A stretch of 64,000 nt of DNA from Ophiura sarsii (lineage: Eukaryota; Echinodermata; Ophiuroidea; Amphilepidida; Ophiuridae), in NCBI GenBank assembly GCA_035610835.1, contig CM069447.1:25599197-25663196 (forward strand), in the 5' to 3' direction. The position numbers and the translations under genes are program-made. Below, piece after piece: positions 1 to 12,283 of the stretch. Under the pieces are notes generated by a model. The model saw only the letters and a list, made by a program, of their open reading frames with translations. It did not search any database and was not told where the DNA came from. The first letter of the stretch is position 1. Each line of letters begins with the position of its first letter.

Positions 1-1253
1 AAATCAGCCAAACCGAGAATGTTAGGTCAAATTCCAAATTATATCATGAAACTACAACCCATAACCTTTGATATGATACATAAATTAGGTTATTTTGACG
101 ATTTTACAATTTTTTCAATTTGGGTTACCTAATTTAATACGGAACTGCCCTATATATTATGACCTGAATGCAAAATAATTGGTTTTACGTATAACATTTG
201 GTATCCACAAAATTGAATTGCTGTGTGACACAAAACACTAATGGTGAAACCCATAATAGATGCCACATTGTTTTGTCACAAATTCCAGGTAACAAAAAAA
301 TATGATCATTTCAAAGTATGGCACAACATTTGGTGTCTTTGGGGTGTTGACCAGAACTCGAATCTTAAATTTCATTAATTCATTTTAAAGATAATATTAA
401 AAACAATAACAATTTAAATATTTAAATAAAAATTTATGGACATGCCATCTCAGTTCTATTAACCCTAACCCTACTACACCACATGGAAACAACACAGACA
501 GCAGCGCTTGGCTTGCGCACACACAAGTTTTATATCATGTATAGCACTATGGTCTCCCTGATTTTTTAGTCTGTGAAGCGCCACCACCCCACCTTTCGTC
601 CCTACTCGTATGATTCTACCTACTTTTAACATTTCAGACAAAGTGTTACCATTCCAAATTGGTGAGCCTCCTTACATGTCCATTTTTTAGCCTGGGAAAA
701 AATATGCTGTATACGGTATTCAAATTCTTCAAATGTAACATTATGTTGAACATAATTTATAAACTACCAAATTCAAATTCAAAATAATTTCATTGTGTTA
801 CAATAATGCTCTACATGTTATACACTGTGTTATACAATGCTATATTATATACATGGTGATTCAATGCTTACTGCTATTACAACACTCCAAATACAATTTG
901 ATTATAATTTATAACAATTCATAAGAAAATTCTAAAATTATGGTATTACAATAAGTTATACAGTTTTGAAAAAAATATTAAAAATATCTCCCCTAGAATT
1001 TCTATTTTGAATTTTAATGGCGTGCAAGGGGAATTTTCTTAGCTTTCGAATAAGCTTTGTTTCATGACAATCGATGGTCGGTAAGCAGAGATATGATCAA
1101 TTGTCTACAGTAGTCATGAAATCACCTGGGCCACTTTGGTTTAATCAATGGTAAAACCACTGGGATGAATATGAATGCAATCGAACCAGGGACATAGTAG
1201 TAGAGCGCTCTTGTTTTAGACAACAATGGTTCATTTTAAGTGGTTAAAAGTAT

Positions 1254-1713
1254 ACTGCTCACAATATCGAAACACTTAGAAATGATCCAATATATAACGG
1301 CTCAAAAAGGTATGCATTAATCGAAGCAAATAACCAAGCGCATAATTTTGTTCTGCGTATTTTGACACCTCGATCGTTGAGATACGATGTTGCGGAGCGG
1401 AGTTATTGTCATTTCAATGATCGTGGGTCCAGTTTCAAAGGTGACTCATCCCTATTGAAAATCACGAATCTGATCATTATAAACAGTAATGCAAACCTCT
1501 TTCTATAGGATGATTGTCACTTTTGAAACTGGACCCACGACCATTGAAATGACAATAACTCCGCTCCGCAGCATCGTATCTCATCGATCGAGGTGTCAAA
1601 ATAGGCAGAACAAAATTATGCACTTGGTTATTTGCATCGATTAATGCATATACCCTTTCGAGCTGTTATATATCATTTCATTTCTTAGTGTTTCGTTACT
1701 TTTTGTGAGCAGT
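1254..1713. mobile_element. Foldback/MITE-like element with ~200-bp inverted arms
   Basis: The left arm (1254-1458) and right arm (1505-1713) are near-perfect reverse complements, starting ACTGCTCACA and ending GTGAGCAGT, with only about 45 bp between them. The target duplication is unclear. No coding content. Confidence 0.8.
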
Positions 1714-2084
1714 TTATTACAAAGAAGGTAGGTCTTTACAAATATTATTTATTTAATTTATGAATTTATTTATTCAAATGAAATAAAACTATTTGAAAAA
1801 ATAATTATATTGTTCTCTTTACTGTTCCTTGCATAATACCCTAACCATTTAATTTATACAAGATATAAGATTGTATGATATTGTGAAAGTGGCCCAACTC
1901 GATTTCTAGATGACTTAGTAGATTATAGTCATACATTTTAAACGCAAGTAGTTAAAAAGACCAAACAAAATGATTCTGGTAGCCTAAACGGAACTTAACA
2001 CAGAGTGTAAAAGATTTTAACATTGCATGATTTTAACATTGGATTAAAAATAAAATTGTTATGAATTGATATCAAATTGTATTC

Positions 2085-2402
2085 AGATTGTTGTATCGAA
2101 CGCTCTACCAGTGCGCCACGGGGACTCGGGCCAGTGTATTGATATAGCCTGGGGCCAATTTTTAATCCAAAAAAATGCCACGCCAGCTGGCACAGACAGA
2201 CTTTACCGTGTACATTTGCGGCATTGAGGATGGTTAGGGTTAATAAAATCATACATGGAAAATTTTGAAGAAAAAAAAAAGAGAAAATGAAATTCCATTA
2301 AAACCCTAACCTCATAAGTCACATTTTGAAGAATTTATTTTTCAACGACAAAAAGAGTGGCGCCACCTCCGGGGCTCGAACTCAATTGCGATTAGGATTA
2401 AC
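2085..2402 (-). repeat. Degraded tRNA-like repeat pieces (two partial copies)
   Basis: 2090-2245 matches the right half of the repeat at 32386-33004 (GCTCTACCAGTGCGCCACGGGG, then TATAGCCTGGGGCCA, ending GGTTAGGGTTAA). 2297-2402 matches its left half (CCCTAACC, then CCGGGGCTCGAACTC, a B-box-like end). Order and orientation fit the end of one tandem copy followed by the start of another. Confidence 0.6.
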
Positions 2403-2468
2403 AGTATATACATACATACATATTAATATTATTTTGTTTTTGCCTACTTAGCCACTGTGCACTAATAA

Positions 2469-2715
2469 GGGGTCGTCCATAATTTTCGCCATTTTCAGTT
2501 ACGTACAAAGCATACGTAAGAGGGGGGGGGGGAGAGGGTTGAAATATACCCCAACCGTACGTAACTTAAATGGCGATCTTGAGAGGCGGGATTCTTTTTT
2601 TAAAGTACAAAATAAAATAAAATTTCGCCATTTATTGCATACGTAACTCGAGGGGGGTAAAAAGTTACGTACGCTCTGTACGTAAGTGAAAATGGCGATA
2701 ATTTTGGACGACCCC
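2469..2715. mobile_element. Harbinger-like MITE, 247 bp
   Basis: TAA is duplicated at 2466-2468 and 2716-2718. The terminal inverted repeats (GGGGTCGTCCATAATTTTCG and complement) extend about 28 bp, with further inverted TTACGTAC motifs inside and a G12 run. A 3-bp TWA duplication is typical of PIF/Harbinger elements; family assignment is inferred. Confidence 0.7.
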
Positions 2716-2880
2716 TAACAGCTGAGTACCTTTCAGTGTAATAGTGGCACACATCTGATTGAGTCTACAGGGTATTTTACGTCATTGTGTAAAAGTCTAC
2801 TGCATTTCAACAAGTTTATCTTGTGATGAAAGCATGGCCATCTTGTTGTCGCAGTTTTGTTGACTCACCTGTAAAAACTC

Positions 2881-3629
2881 CTAATGAGTACGTTTGGGCA
2901 TGCAAAATTCCCAGAGAATACCAATGACTGCTTTCATAAATTCCAATAACCCGTCAACATCAAACATGTTGTTATCATCCTCGTCACGTATCACCCACTG
3001 ACAAAATCTGGTGTAAAACTTGCTAATTGCTGTTGCTGTGTGGTACTTAGAAGGTCTTTCTTTCTTAAGTTGATATAATACAACTTTTCCTACGTCAAAC
3101 AATATCCCATATGTCACATCCAGCTCCTTGAGACCAGCCAATGCCTGTACCCAGGTTTGTTCTGGACATCTTGATGTTTTATAGGTCTCTCCAGTACCGT
3201 TCACCTCCCCTATAAAAAGAAACCTACTCGGGATTTCTTTGTCTTTGTTATGATCATGATGAAGGAGAGTCACATCAGGAGTTGTTCTCACGCTACCTAG
3301 AGACCCTGTTTTTGCGCTGACTGATCCGGAACGCAAGGTTTTTAAAATATTCTCAATATAGCTTTGACTACGAGCACTACATTGTGTTTCATCAAGGAAA
3401 CGGTAGTAGATACTACCTGGATCTTTGGAACCACCTCCTACATTCCGAACACTCAAATACTTTAGAATATCCTTGGGAACATTCAGGTCTTTCTCCACAA
3501 CATCCAAACAATAATTTAGTATGGAATGCAAGCAAGTTCTACCCTCTCCGTTCCATAATCCGAGGCGGTATGCCGTTCTCAATTGCAGGCCATCTGCCGC
3601 CCATCGTTCCGGCCACAAATTTCGATCAT
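2881..3629 (-). CDS. Exon 3 (C-terminal) with PD-(D/E)XK-like fold pattern
   Basis: Seen: an acceptor (TTTTTTACTACTTCCAG) precedes base 3629. Two bases complete the split codon, then 248 codons run to a TAG at 2881-2883. In a 444-residue model the landmarks are TPDVTLL (D314), FLFIGEVNGTGE (E337, N339), EQTWVQALAGL (Q353) and YGILFDVGKVVLYQLKKE (369-386). Family knowledge: Asp, then beta strand with E-x-K, then a helix with Gln, then a final strand pair is the layout of PD-(D/E)XK nuclease folds, including those fused to restriction, Crinkler and fungal FunK1-type proteins. Inference: a diverged member, possibly catalytically dead because Lys is replaced by Asn. A perfect donor (CAG|GTGAGT) lies 15 bases after the stop, so this may not be the last transcribed exon. 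A low-resemblance alternative is a domesticated transposon protein. Confidence 0.66.
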
Positions 3630-3639
3630 CTGGAAGTAG

Positions 3640-4400
3640 TAAAAAACAATATTTATTCAGGGTTACTCAATTCAGTAACAATACTGGTCTCTCATGAGAC
3701 CCTGAAAACACCAACAACAACAAAATACAAGAATTTATATACAGAATATTTAAACATAAAAAATAAACATGATTTATCATGACTTATTTGCTAGTGACAT
3801 TAGATTTAAAGGTGTGTACATTCAATGAAGATAGATCTGGTGTCATTTGAAAGGCTATTCCAAGCTGAACTACCTCTAAAATGAAACGTACGCTTCCCAG
3901 GTTTAATGCGAAATGGTGGCATTACCAAAGTATTGGAAGATTGACTTAGAGTATCCTTGGAGTGAATTTTAGAAGTAAACATTAAAGGGGCAATTCCATG
4001 TTACTCACGTTACGCTTTTTCGCTACGTTACACTTTTGGAAGTGCCATATTTTTTAGAAGAACAAGCTTGACAGAATTATTTTTTCTGCAGTAGTTACAC
4101 AAGACCCAGCACTAACTTTATATGCAATTAGAATTGCAATACAAGACATGACTTGCGAGTGAGAAGGAAAACACTTTTGTTACTCGCGTTACATTTCATT
4201 GGACATCATAAAATAGCAACAAGCCTTCATTCACAAAGTGTCCTCCAAAGGATATTTTTGGAAACAAGTTTAACATGGTAGATAAAGCTAACATTAAGAT
4301 CTACAAATGCAAGGTGAAAATAATCTGATTAGACAAACACTTTTCAAAAAAATGACCAAAATAGCTGTTACTCACGTTACGTTACTCACGTTACTTGTTT
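3640..4400. other. Intronic DNA with TTACTCACGTTACG repeats
   Basis: No gene seen. 3995-4400 contains repeated TTACTCACGTTAC and CGTTACAC motifs, including a direct doublet at 4371-4398, probably part of an old repeat related to the GTTAC-rich stretches at 14.8-15.0 and 31.1-32.1 kb. Confidence 0.4.
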
Positions 4401-4439
4401 TTGCAAATTCAAATTGTATAGCTCATGCAGATTAGCTCA

Positions 4440-5690
4440 AAATGTTATGAAATAGTCTTGACAGGGGGAAAATATAACGTATGCTCTGATTTTGACCGGG
4501 TTTCTTTTATTTTGTGGGCATTGATGAGACAAGAACAAAAGTCAATAATATTGTTAAGATCAAAGGTTAAAAAAAGGTCACTAGGGGTCAAAATGTACAT
4601 TTTCACTCCTCGCACTCAAAGTACTACTTGTCCGAGAGAAAATGAGGTATGATTGTCAGAATTAGTCAAGAGATTCCTCATATCAATGTTCATATAGGGT
4701 GCTCCTCCACTAAAAGTGACATATCACACGGGGTCACTAGGGGTCATTGAACAATACAGGTGTAAAACTAAAGACATGCTCTGATTTTGACCGGACTACT
4801 TTTTTCTTGTGCGCATTGATAAGCCAAGAAAAAAAGTAAATTATAAGTTTGGGGTCAAAGGTCAAGAAAAGGTCATTAGGGTTCAAAATGATTTTTTTTA
4901 ACTACTTCAGGGCTGAAATTTATTAAAACAATTATCAAATATAGTACAATTTAAGATATTATAAGGTTATTGCCCTTTGACAACATATACCAAGGTCAAA
5001 GGTCAAAGCCCTGGACTAATATCCGTGATCTAAGATCACAATTATCTCTAGTTCTTCTTCTTCTTCTGTCATGGGACCTATAGCTCCGTAACCATTGACC
5101 CGATTTTGACCATATTTGGTCATAAGAACCCTTATGTGCACCACTACTCAGGTTGTAAAGCATAAGGGGTCAAAGGTTACACAGGGGTCACTAGGGGTCA
5201 AAGGTTACACGGGGGTCACTAGGGGTCAAAACGTGATTTTCACTAAAAACTCATTTACAATTTCGTGACATGACCTATGATCGTCAGAATTAGTTAACAT
5301 ATTCCTGTTGACCGTACGCATGTACAATAGTTCGGTTTTTAAAATCAAAAAATATTTGGGGTCACTAGGTTCAAAATTTAATTTTTTCTCCATTCACTCA
5401 AAACCCTACTTGTCCGAGGGAAAATGACTGATGATACTCAGAATTGGTCAAAACAATTCTCTCATCCATGTACATATAGGGTCCTTCTCCACTAAAAGTG
5501 ACATGTCACACGGGGTCACTAGAGGTCATTGAACTATACAGGTGAAAATCTAAGACATGCTCCGATTTTGACGGGACTACTTTTTTCTTGTGCGCATTGA
5601 TCAGCCAAGCAAAAAAGTCAATTACAAGTTTTGGGTCAGAGGAGAAAAGGTCACTAGGGGTCAAATGTAAATGTCCCTAAATCTAGAATG
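4440..5690. repeat. GGGGTCAAAGGTCA repeat block A
   Basis: Diverged copies of a roughly 330-bp unit: GGTCACTAGGGGTCAAAATGTA, then TCACTC...CTACTTGTCCGAGGGAAAATGACTGATGAT, then TGACATGTCACACGGGGTCACTAG, then CTCCGATTTTGAC and GGGGTCAAAGGTCAAGAAAAGG. Short reading frames here recur between units and are not genes. Confidence 0.85.
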
Positions 5691-5887
5691 ATTGTCGTGT
5701 CCAGCACTGGCATGTCGTTTTGATATCCGTATAATGTCATATACGGCATTCCATCAACAAATTTGTAATAGAAGTACGAATTAATGCAAAAAAAATAATT
5801 TCACAAAGCGGAAATGGAGTTAGATTTCCATTCAAACATCTTCGGACTCAGTACTACAAAAGACATAAAGTAGTCAGCGTTTGTGAT

Positions 5888-7080
5888 AACCGGTCAACCT
5901 AGGAAATAAGCGGGCGACAGGCGCCGTTCAGCGCCCGTCGGACGGCAAAAGGCGCCCGTATTGGCAAAAAATGAAGAGTACAGGCGCCTATAATTTCACC
6001 ATTTTGGCGCCCGTTGTCAGACCTGGTTTGACACGAAGGAATTCATAATTGTTTGTTTACATCTTCTTACGATCGCGCGCCATTTTGTTATGATTCCTTG
6101 TGTCCGTGGTGCACCACTAGTTTTATTCCAAGTCATTTTGTTGGCGCTTTTTCGTAACACTCAGCGACATGGAAACAAGACTAGCATCAAATGTGACGTC
6201 AATTACGTCATGATTATAAAATTCTCCAACCTGCGCAGAAATCCGCCATTTTGAACCAATTTTAAACCGACGGAAAAAATTCTGCGCAATTACATGTAAA
6301 GCAATGGGGATTTTGACTCGGACGAAAACGAAATATTAACTTTCCGATACATCTAGATTTATCACACTTTTTCTAGTTATTTGAAGATGAAACTCTATAT
6401 TTGTTGGTTTGACTTTGATGGTACGTGATCAAATATCAAGTAGGGAATATGTTTGCGTCAGTATTTGCGACATATTTGTGCAATAGCATTGCAAATCTTC
6501 AAAAATGTGTCGCACTTTCGAGATGCAACTCCGCTTAAAATCGACGCTGGACTTGGTTGTATGCACTATGCAGGTTATAGCGGGTCTGCTGCGCTCTACT
6601 CTCAGTGTGTTCACGGAGAGCGGGATGGATACGGGTCCTGTTTATACACCCATAGTCACGTAAGAGAAATTTCTTGGGATAAACTCATCATGAACGGCCA
6701 CACCTTTTTTAAAAACAGCCCCTGGTTCCACCAAAACGGCCCCTGGTTCATGACAAAAGCCAGTGAACCAGGGGCCGTTTTTTTCTAAAAGTGGCCCCTG
6801 GTCCTGTGGTCCTTATTTCCTAGCCTGTAACCGGTGTTGCATCGCGAAATGCTCCACACTTTTGAAGTATTGCTATTCAATTACACAAATGTGTAGCTAA
6901 AAGTGCGATACAAGAAGATTCCCTACTTGATATTTGATCACGTTCCATCAAAGCCAAACCTATTACTAGAAAAAAAAGTGCTATACAAAATTTGTGAATT
7001 GCTACACAAAACTAATAGTGCATCGCACTTTTTGCTACACAAAAAAAATGCTGGAAAATGAACGCTGAAAGTAGTGACAG
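5888..7080. repeat. Composite inverted-repeat region
   Basis: One inverted pair is 6398-6450 with 6910-6963 (GTACGTGATCAAATATCAAGTAGGGAAT and complement). Another is ACCTAGGAAATAAG near 5898 with its complement near 6808-6822. A strong hairpin built on ACGGCCCCTGGTTCA sits at 6733-6781. A 111-residue frame spans this but is repeat sequence, not a supported gene. Confidence 0.6.
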
Positions 7081-7159
7081 AATCAACAAATCATATAAAG
7101 GATTAACAAATTATTTGAGAAAAAAGGGATGCACATATAATCTTTTCTTATCATAAAAA

Positions 7160-9628
7160 CGTGGCAAACTATGGCACGCCCCAGAGGACAAAAACGTGTT
7201 GAGACTAATATATATTCGTGACCTATGATCACAGTTCATATCTAGTTCTTCTTCTTCTTCTTCTTCCGTCATGGGACCTATAGCTCCGTACCATTCAGCC
7301 GATTTTGACCATATTTGGTCATAAGTACCATTATGTGCACCACTACTCAGGTTGTAAAGCATAAGAGGTCAAAGGTCACACAAAAATAACTAGGGGTCAA
7401 AACGTGATTTTCACTTAAAACGCATTTGCAATTTAGTGAAATGACCTAGGATCGTCAGAATTGGCCAACATATTCCTTTAGACCGTACGCATATATTATA
7501 ATAGTTCGTTTTTTTAAATCGAAAAATGTTTGGGGTTACTAGGGGTCAAAATGTAAATTTTTACTACATTCACTCAAAACCCTACTTGTCCGAGGGAAAA
7601 TGACTGATGATACTCAGAATTGGTCAAAAGATTCCTTACGTTTTGACCAAATATGGTCAAAATCGGGTCAATGGTTACGGAGCTATAGGTCCCATGACAG
7701 GAGAAGAAAGAAGAAGAAGAACTAGAGATAATTGTGATCTTAGATCACGGATATTAGTCGAGGGATTTGACCTTTGTATATGTTGTCAAAGGGCAAACCT
7801 TAAATTGTACTATATTTTATAATTGTTTTTATAAAACGCATTTGCAATTTAGTGAAATGACCTATGATCGTTAGAATTGGTCAACATATTCCTTTTGACC
7901 GTACGCATGTACAATAGTTCGGTTTTTTAAATCAAAAAATATTTGGGGTCACTAGGGGTCAAAATGTAAATGTTACTCCATTCACTCAAAACCCTACTTG
8001 TCCGAGGGGAAATGACTGATGATACTCAGAACTGGTCAAAAGATTCCTTGGATCAATGTTCATAGGGTGCTTCTACACTAAAAGTGACATGTCAAACAAA
8101 GTCACTAGGGGTTTGACCTTTACAGTGGGAAAATATAAGGCATGCTCCGATTTTGACCGGGTTTCCTTTATTTTGTGGGCATTAATGAGACAAGAACAAA
8201 AGTCAATCATAACTTTAAGGTCAAAGGTCAAGAAAAGGTCACTAGGGGTCAAAATGTACATTTTCACTCCTCGCACTCAAAATACTACTTGTCCGAGAGA
8301 AAATGACCTATGACTGTCAGAATTAGTCAAGAGATTCCTCTCATCCATGTTCATATAGGGTGCTTCTCCACTAAAAGTGACATGTCACACGGGGTCACTA
8401 GAGGTCATTGAACTATACAAGTGAAAATCTTAAGACATGCTCCGATTTTGACGGAACTACTTTTTTCTTGCGCGCATTGATAAGCCAAGAAAAAAAGTCA
8501 ATCATAAGTTTGGGGTCAAAGGTCAAGAAAAGGTCACTAGGGGTCGAAACGTACATTTTTACTCCATTAGGACCCCTAGGGACCTTTTCTTGACCTTTGA
8601 CCCCAACACAATTATTGACTTTTTTTCTTGTCTCATCAATGCCTACAAAATGAGCCATGATCGGTCAAAATCGGAGCAAGTCTTAAATTTTACCCTGTAT
8701 AACCTTTTAAAAAAAATGTCTTAATATTATTATTTGATTAAAAAATAAATTATACAGGGTAAAATGTAAGACATGCTCCAATTTTGACCGGCAATGGCTC
8801 ATTTTGTAGGCATTAATGAGACAAGCAAAAAAGTCAAACATTTCTTTGGGGTCAAAGGTCAACAAAAAAAAAGGTCACTAGGGGTCGAAATGTACATTTT
8901 TACTACATTAGGACCCCTAGTGACCTTTTCTTGACCTTTGACCCCAACAAAATTATTGACTTTTTTTCTTGTCTCATCAATGCCTACAAAATGAGCCATG
9001 ACCGGTCAAAATCGGAGCAAGTCTTAAATTTTACACTGTATAACCTTTTAAAAAAAAATGTCTTAATAATATTATTATTCGATTTAAAAAAAAAGTTATA
9101 CAGGGTAAAATGTAAGACTTGCTCCGATTTGACTAGTCATGGCTCATTTTGTAGGCATTGATGTGACAAGCAAAAAAGTCAATCATTTCTTTGGGGTCAA
9201 AGGTCAAGAAAAGGTCACTAGGGGTCAAAATGTATATTTCACTCCATTCACTCAAAATGCTACTTGTCTGAGAGGAAATGCTTGATGATTGGCAAAAATG
9301 GTCTCAAGGTTCCATTCAAATAAGAGCCTACTGTCATCAGCAGGTCAAAGGTCACACAGGGGTCAAAAACGTGATTTTCACTTAAAACGCCATTGCATTT
9401 TATTGAAACGACCTAGGAACGTCAAAATCGGTCATCATATTCATCATGACTATCTTCATAAAATATAGTTCGGTTTTTTGAATCGAAATCTTTTTGGGGT
9501 CACTAGAGGTCAAAATGTAAATTTTCACTCAATTCACTCAAAATGCTACTTGTCCGAGGGAAAATGACTGATGATTGTCAAAATTGGTCAAAAGATTCCC
9601 CTTGACCATGTACATAGGTTGCTCCTGC
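7160..9628. repeat. GGGGTCAAAGGTCA repeat block B
   Basis: Same family as block A, in both orientations: 7590-7830 and 8560-8720 are inverted relative to their neighbours. Two near-identical segments (8565-8760 and 8908-9110) each contain a 10-bp A-rich break and TTATACAGGGTAAAATGTAAG. The block is interrupted at 9629 by the large inverted-repeat element. Confidence 0.85.
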
Positions 9629-9995
9629 TAGTCAGGGCCACTATGTACTTTGCAGTAGATTCGTTGGATTTTTGTGGGGAGTTGCTAATTTTTGCATTTT
9701 CATGAAGGTATAAGTCTACAGAAAGTGAAAACCTATGTTTACACATTTTTAAAATCCGTTATAGCAGCCATTTTGGAATTTCAAAATGGCCGCCAATCTT
9801 CATCTCATAACATGACATATAGCAATCAAAATGTAGGCCTATGGTGAAAACCGTGAAAGTATAGTTTTAATAGTGGGATGTATGTATTAGACCACTAGAC
9901 ACTCATATCCAGAACTTTTGCTTTATTAACACACCGAAAACCAAGATGGCCGCCAAAATGGCCGCCAAAATGGTAAAATTCAATAAATTGGCATT

Positions 9996-11006
9996 GGGTC
10001 ATTCCATGCCAAATCAACAAATTTGTTGAAAATCTTGGCTGGTCACCCTCTCAGATTTGGCTGAAAATCATTTCTAGAGTACATCTATACATAAAATGAA
10101 CACATGCAAAAAAACTAGCGCTCAACTCTAAGCGGTTTGGGAAATATGGCCCGTTGAAATTTGACACCGACGCCCCCTTTTTGGCTTCCCGAGTCGCGTC
10201 ATGAAATCAATTGAATTTTTCGGTATTTGGACCACTGGTTGATTTAACACGGAAATGACCCAATAGTCAGTCCTCTGAAAATGGTCATAAATTGACACAA
10301 TACCCAACTTTCAGAATCTGATTTAACCATGTTGCAGTAGTTTCATGAAGTTCAGGTTTTGTACAAATGTAGATCTGATGTCAGTTTAACAATATGTGAT
10401 GTTTCAAGTTTGTCGGTATTTGACTACGGGGTCAAAGGTCATCAGGCAGGGGGGGCTTTTTTCATGATTTTTTCTGTGGAGCCATCTTTGGGTTCCACTT
10501 ATCATGTAATTAAAGGTCTGAAAGACCTACATTTGTTTGGGAGTAAAGTAACATGGCTATACAACATCATCAAAAGAATTGGACATTCTGTGATACCTAT
10601 TTCCATGTTTTAGGGGGGTCTAAAAATAAAATATATTCAATTTTCCGCAAAATGAAGGCATGTTCGTAGACCTATAGCACAATAAGTTGATGAGATACAC
10701 TGATGTCATTTTCTGGTTATTTGGGTAGAAGTCAACCTAGGTAGCAATTTTCAGCTTTATATCTTTTACCAAAGTCAAGATATGCACGATTCAAAATTCA
10801 ATTTATTTCACAACGCGACTCGGGAAGCCAAAAAGGGGGCATCGGTGTCAAATTTCAACGGGCCATATTTCCAAAACCGCTTTGAATTGAGCGCTAGTTT
10901 TTTGCATGTGTTCATTTGATGTATAGATGTACTCTAGAAATGAATTTCAGCCAAATCTGAGAGGGTGACCAACCAACCCATTTGTTGATTTGGCATGGAA
11001 TGACCC
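9996..11006. mobile_element. Nested foldback element, ~1 kb
   Basis: The left arm starts GGGTCATTCCATGCCAAATC and the right arm ends with its complement. Arms of about 200 bp reach the mirrored CGACTCGGGAAGCCAAAAAGG. The unoccupied site is visible in the opposite arm of the host (near 15945-15975). A diverged relative lies around 19905-20070. Confidence 0.75.
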
Positions 11007-11258
11007 CATTATGAACCAACATATGTTCAGAGTATAGCTTTAACAATGGGATATATGAATTCGACCACTAGAAACTCATCTATCTAGTATTCTTGTTTTG
11101 TTAACATACTTTAAAACCAAAATGGCCGCCAAATTAATGGCCAAAAATGATCAAATATGATAAAAATTCAATAGAATAGCATAATATCAACTGAAATGTA
11201 TGATGAAAATATGATTTTAACAATGGGATATATGTGTCAGACCACTAGTAACTCATAT

Positions 11259-12283
11259 TAGGGCTAGCACACTATTTTTTTAATTGTTTAGAAGCTTATT
11301 CATTTTAAGTTAACTGGATTGATCTTGTAAAGAGAAAAAGATTGGTGGTTAAATGATCGAGATTGGTCGATGCAAAGTGAAATTATCGTAAAAATAGGGT
11401 TTGTCAAATCTTGGTCATTTTCTATGGGAAATCGTCAGAAAATAGGCTTTATAACCTGATCTGAAATGAAAAGGCATTTTGAAATCAAATTAAAGAAAAA
11501 GTAGATGAGTTGGAGACCTATTTTTTGGATTTTCTTTTAGAGTCTATTACACATAAACAAGAAATGAAAATTGCAATCCTTAGAAATGGCTAATTTTCGT
11601 AAAAAATGTTGTCGAAAATGGCATATTTGGCCAAAAACGCCTATCCGCAAGCCCGAAAAATGACTAAGTACAAGTTAATGTATGGGCTTCATAGAAATGA
11701 TACAAATTAATCAATTTACTGTAAATTATGACTCATTTTCAGAATCTTGAGTCAAAATAACTGAAGACCTGTTTGTGCATTTAATCACTTGAGATTGTTA
11801 AAAAAAATAAAGAAAATGCTTCAAAATTGTCTTTTAACCATATTTGGTAATATGCAAATGAGCTTATTTCGCTCATTAAATATGCATATTTGAATTATCT
11901 CGAAAAGGAAACAAAATTTGTTAAAAGGGTATATTGCAAAAATTGAGTACTTGACTTGCGCTTTCTCAATTCTAGTGTTCACAGTGTATTCTTGAACAGC
12001 ATTTATAAAAGATGAAGGTTTGAAATATTTAAATGTCCATAGCTCCGCCTCCCCAGTGATATGCAAATTTTGAACATCGTCAGAAAAATTCGGACAATAT
12101 TCAAGTTCCCATTGCATGTTGACTAACACAATTTTGACCAAAGACTTTCATGTGACACTTCATTGAACAGCACCCTTTTAGATTTTCTTACCTGCAGTGG
12201 CTCTATGTAAAACCCCATAGAGAATATACACAGTAAAAATGAGTAACTGGTTTTCCTTAAAATGTGCTAAGTGTGCTACCCCT
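11259..12283. mobile_element. hAT-like element nested in the large inverted repeat, 1,025 bp
   Basis: The 8-bp duplication ACTCATAT (11251-11258, 12284-12291) flanks ends TAGGGCTAGCACAC and GTGTGCTACCCCT. The unoccupied site can be read in the sister repeats of the same arm (ACTCATATCCAG). The interior is AT-rich with no recognisable transposase. Confidence 0.72.

Noticed and set aside
455..475. Interstitial telomere array
   Set aside because: Only about two CCCTAA units; the same motif marks ends of dispersed repeats elsewhere in the window.
3384..3782. 132-residue plus-strand frame
   Set aside because: Antisense shadow of exon 3, whose minus frame has splice sites and domain-like features.
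6453..6788. 111-residue plus-strand frame
   Set aside because: Spans an inverted repeat and a hairpin, with no domain and no splice context.
4425..9161. Several 60-85-residue frames in the GGGGTCAAAGGTCA blocks
   Set aside because: Same frames recur with the repeat units in both orientations; no initiation context or protein family.
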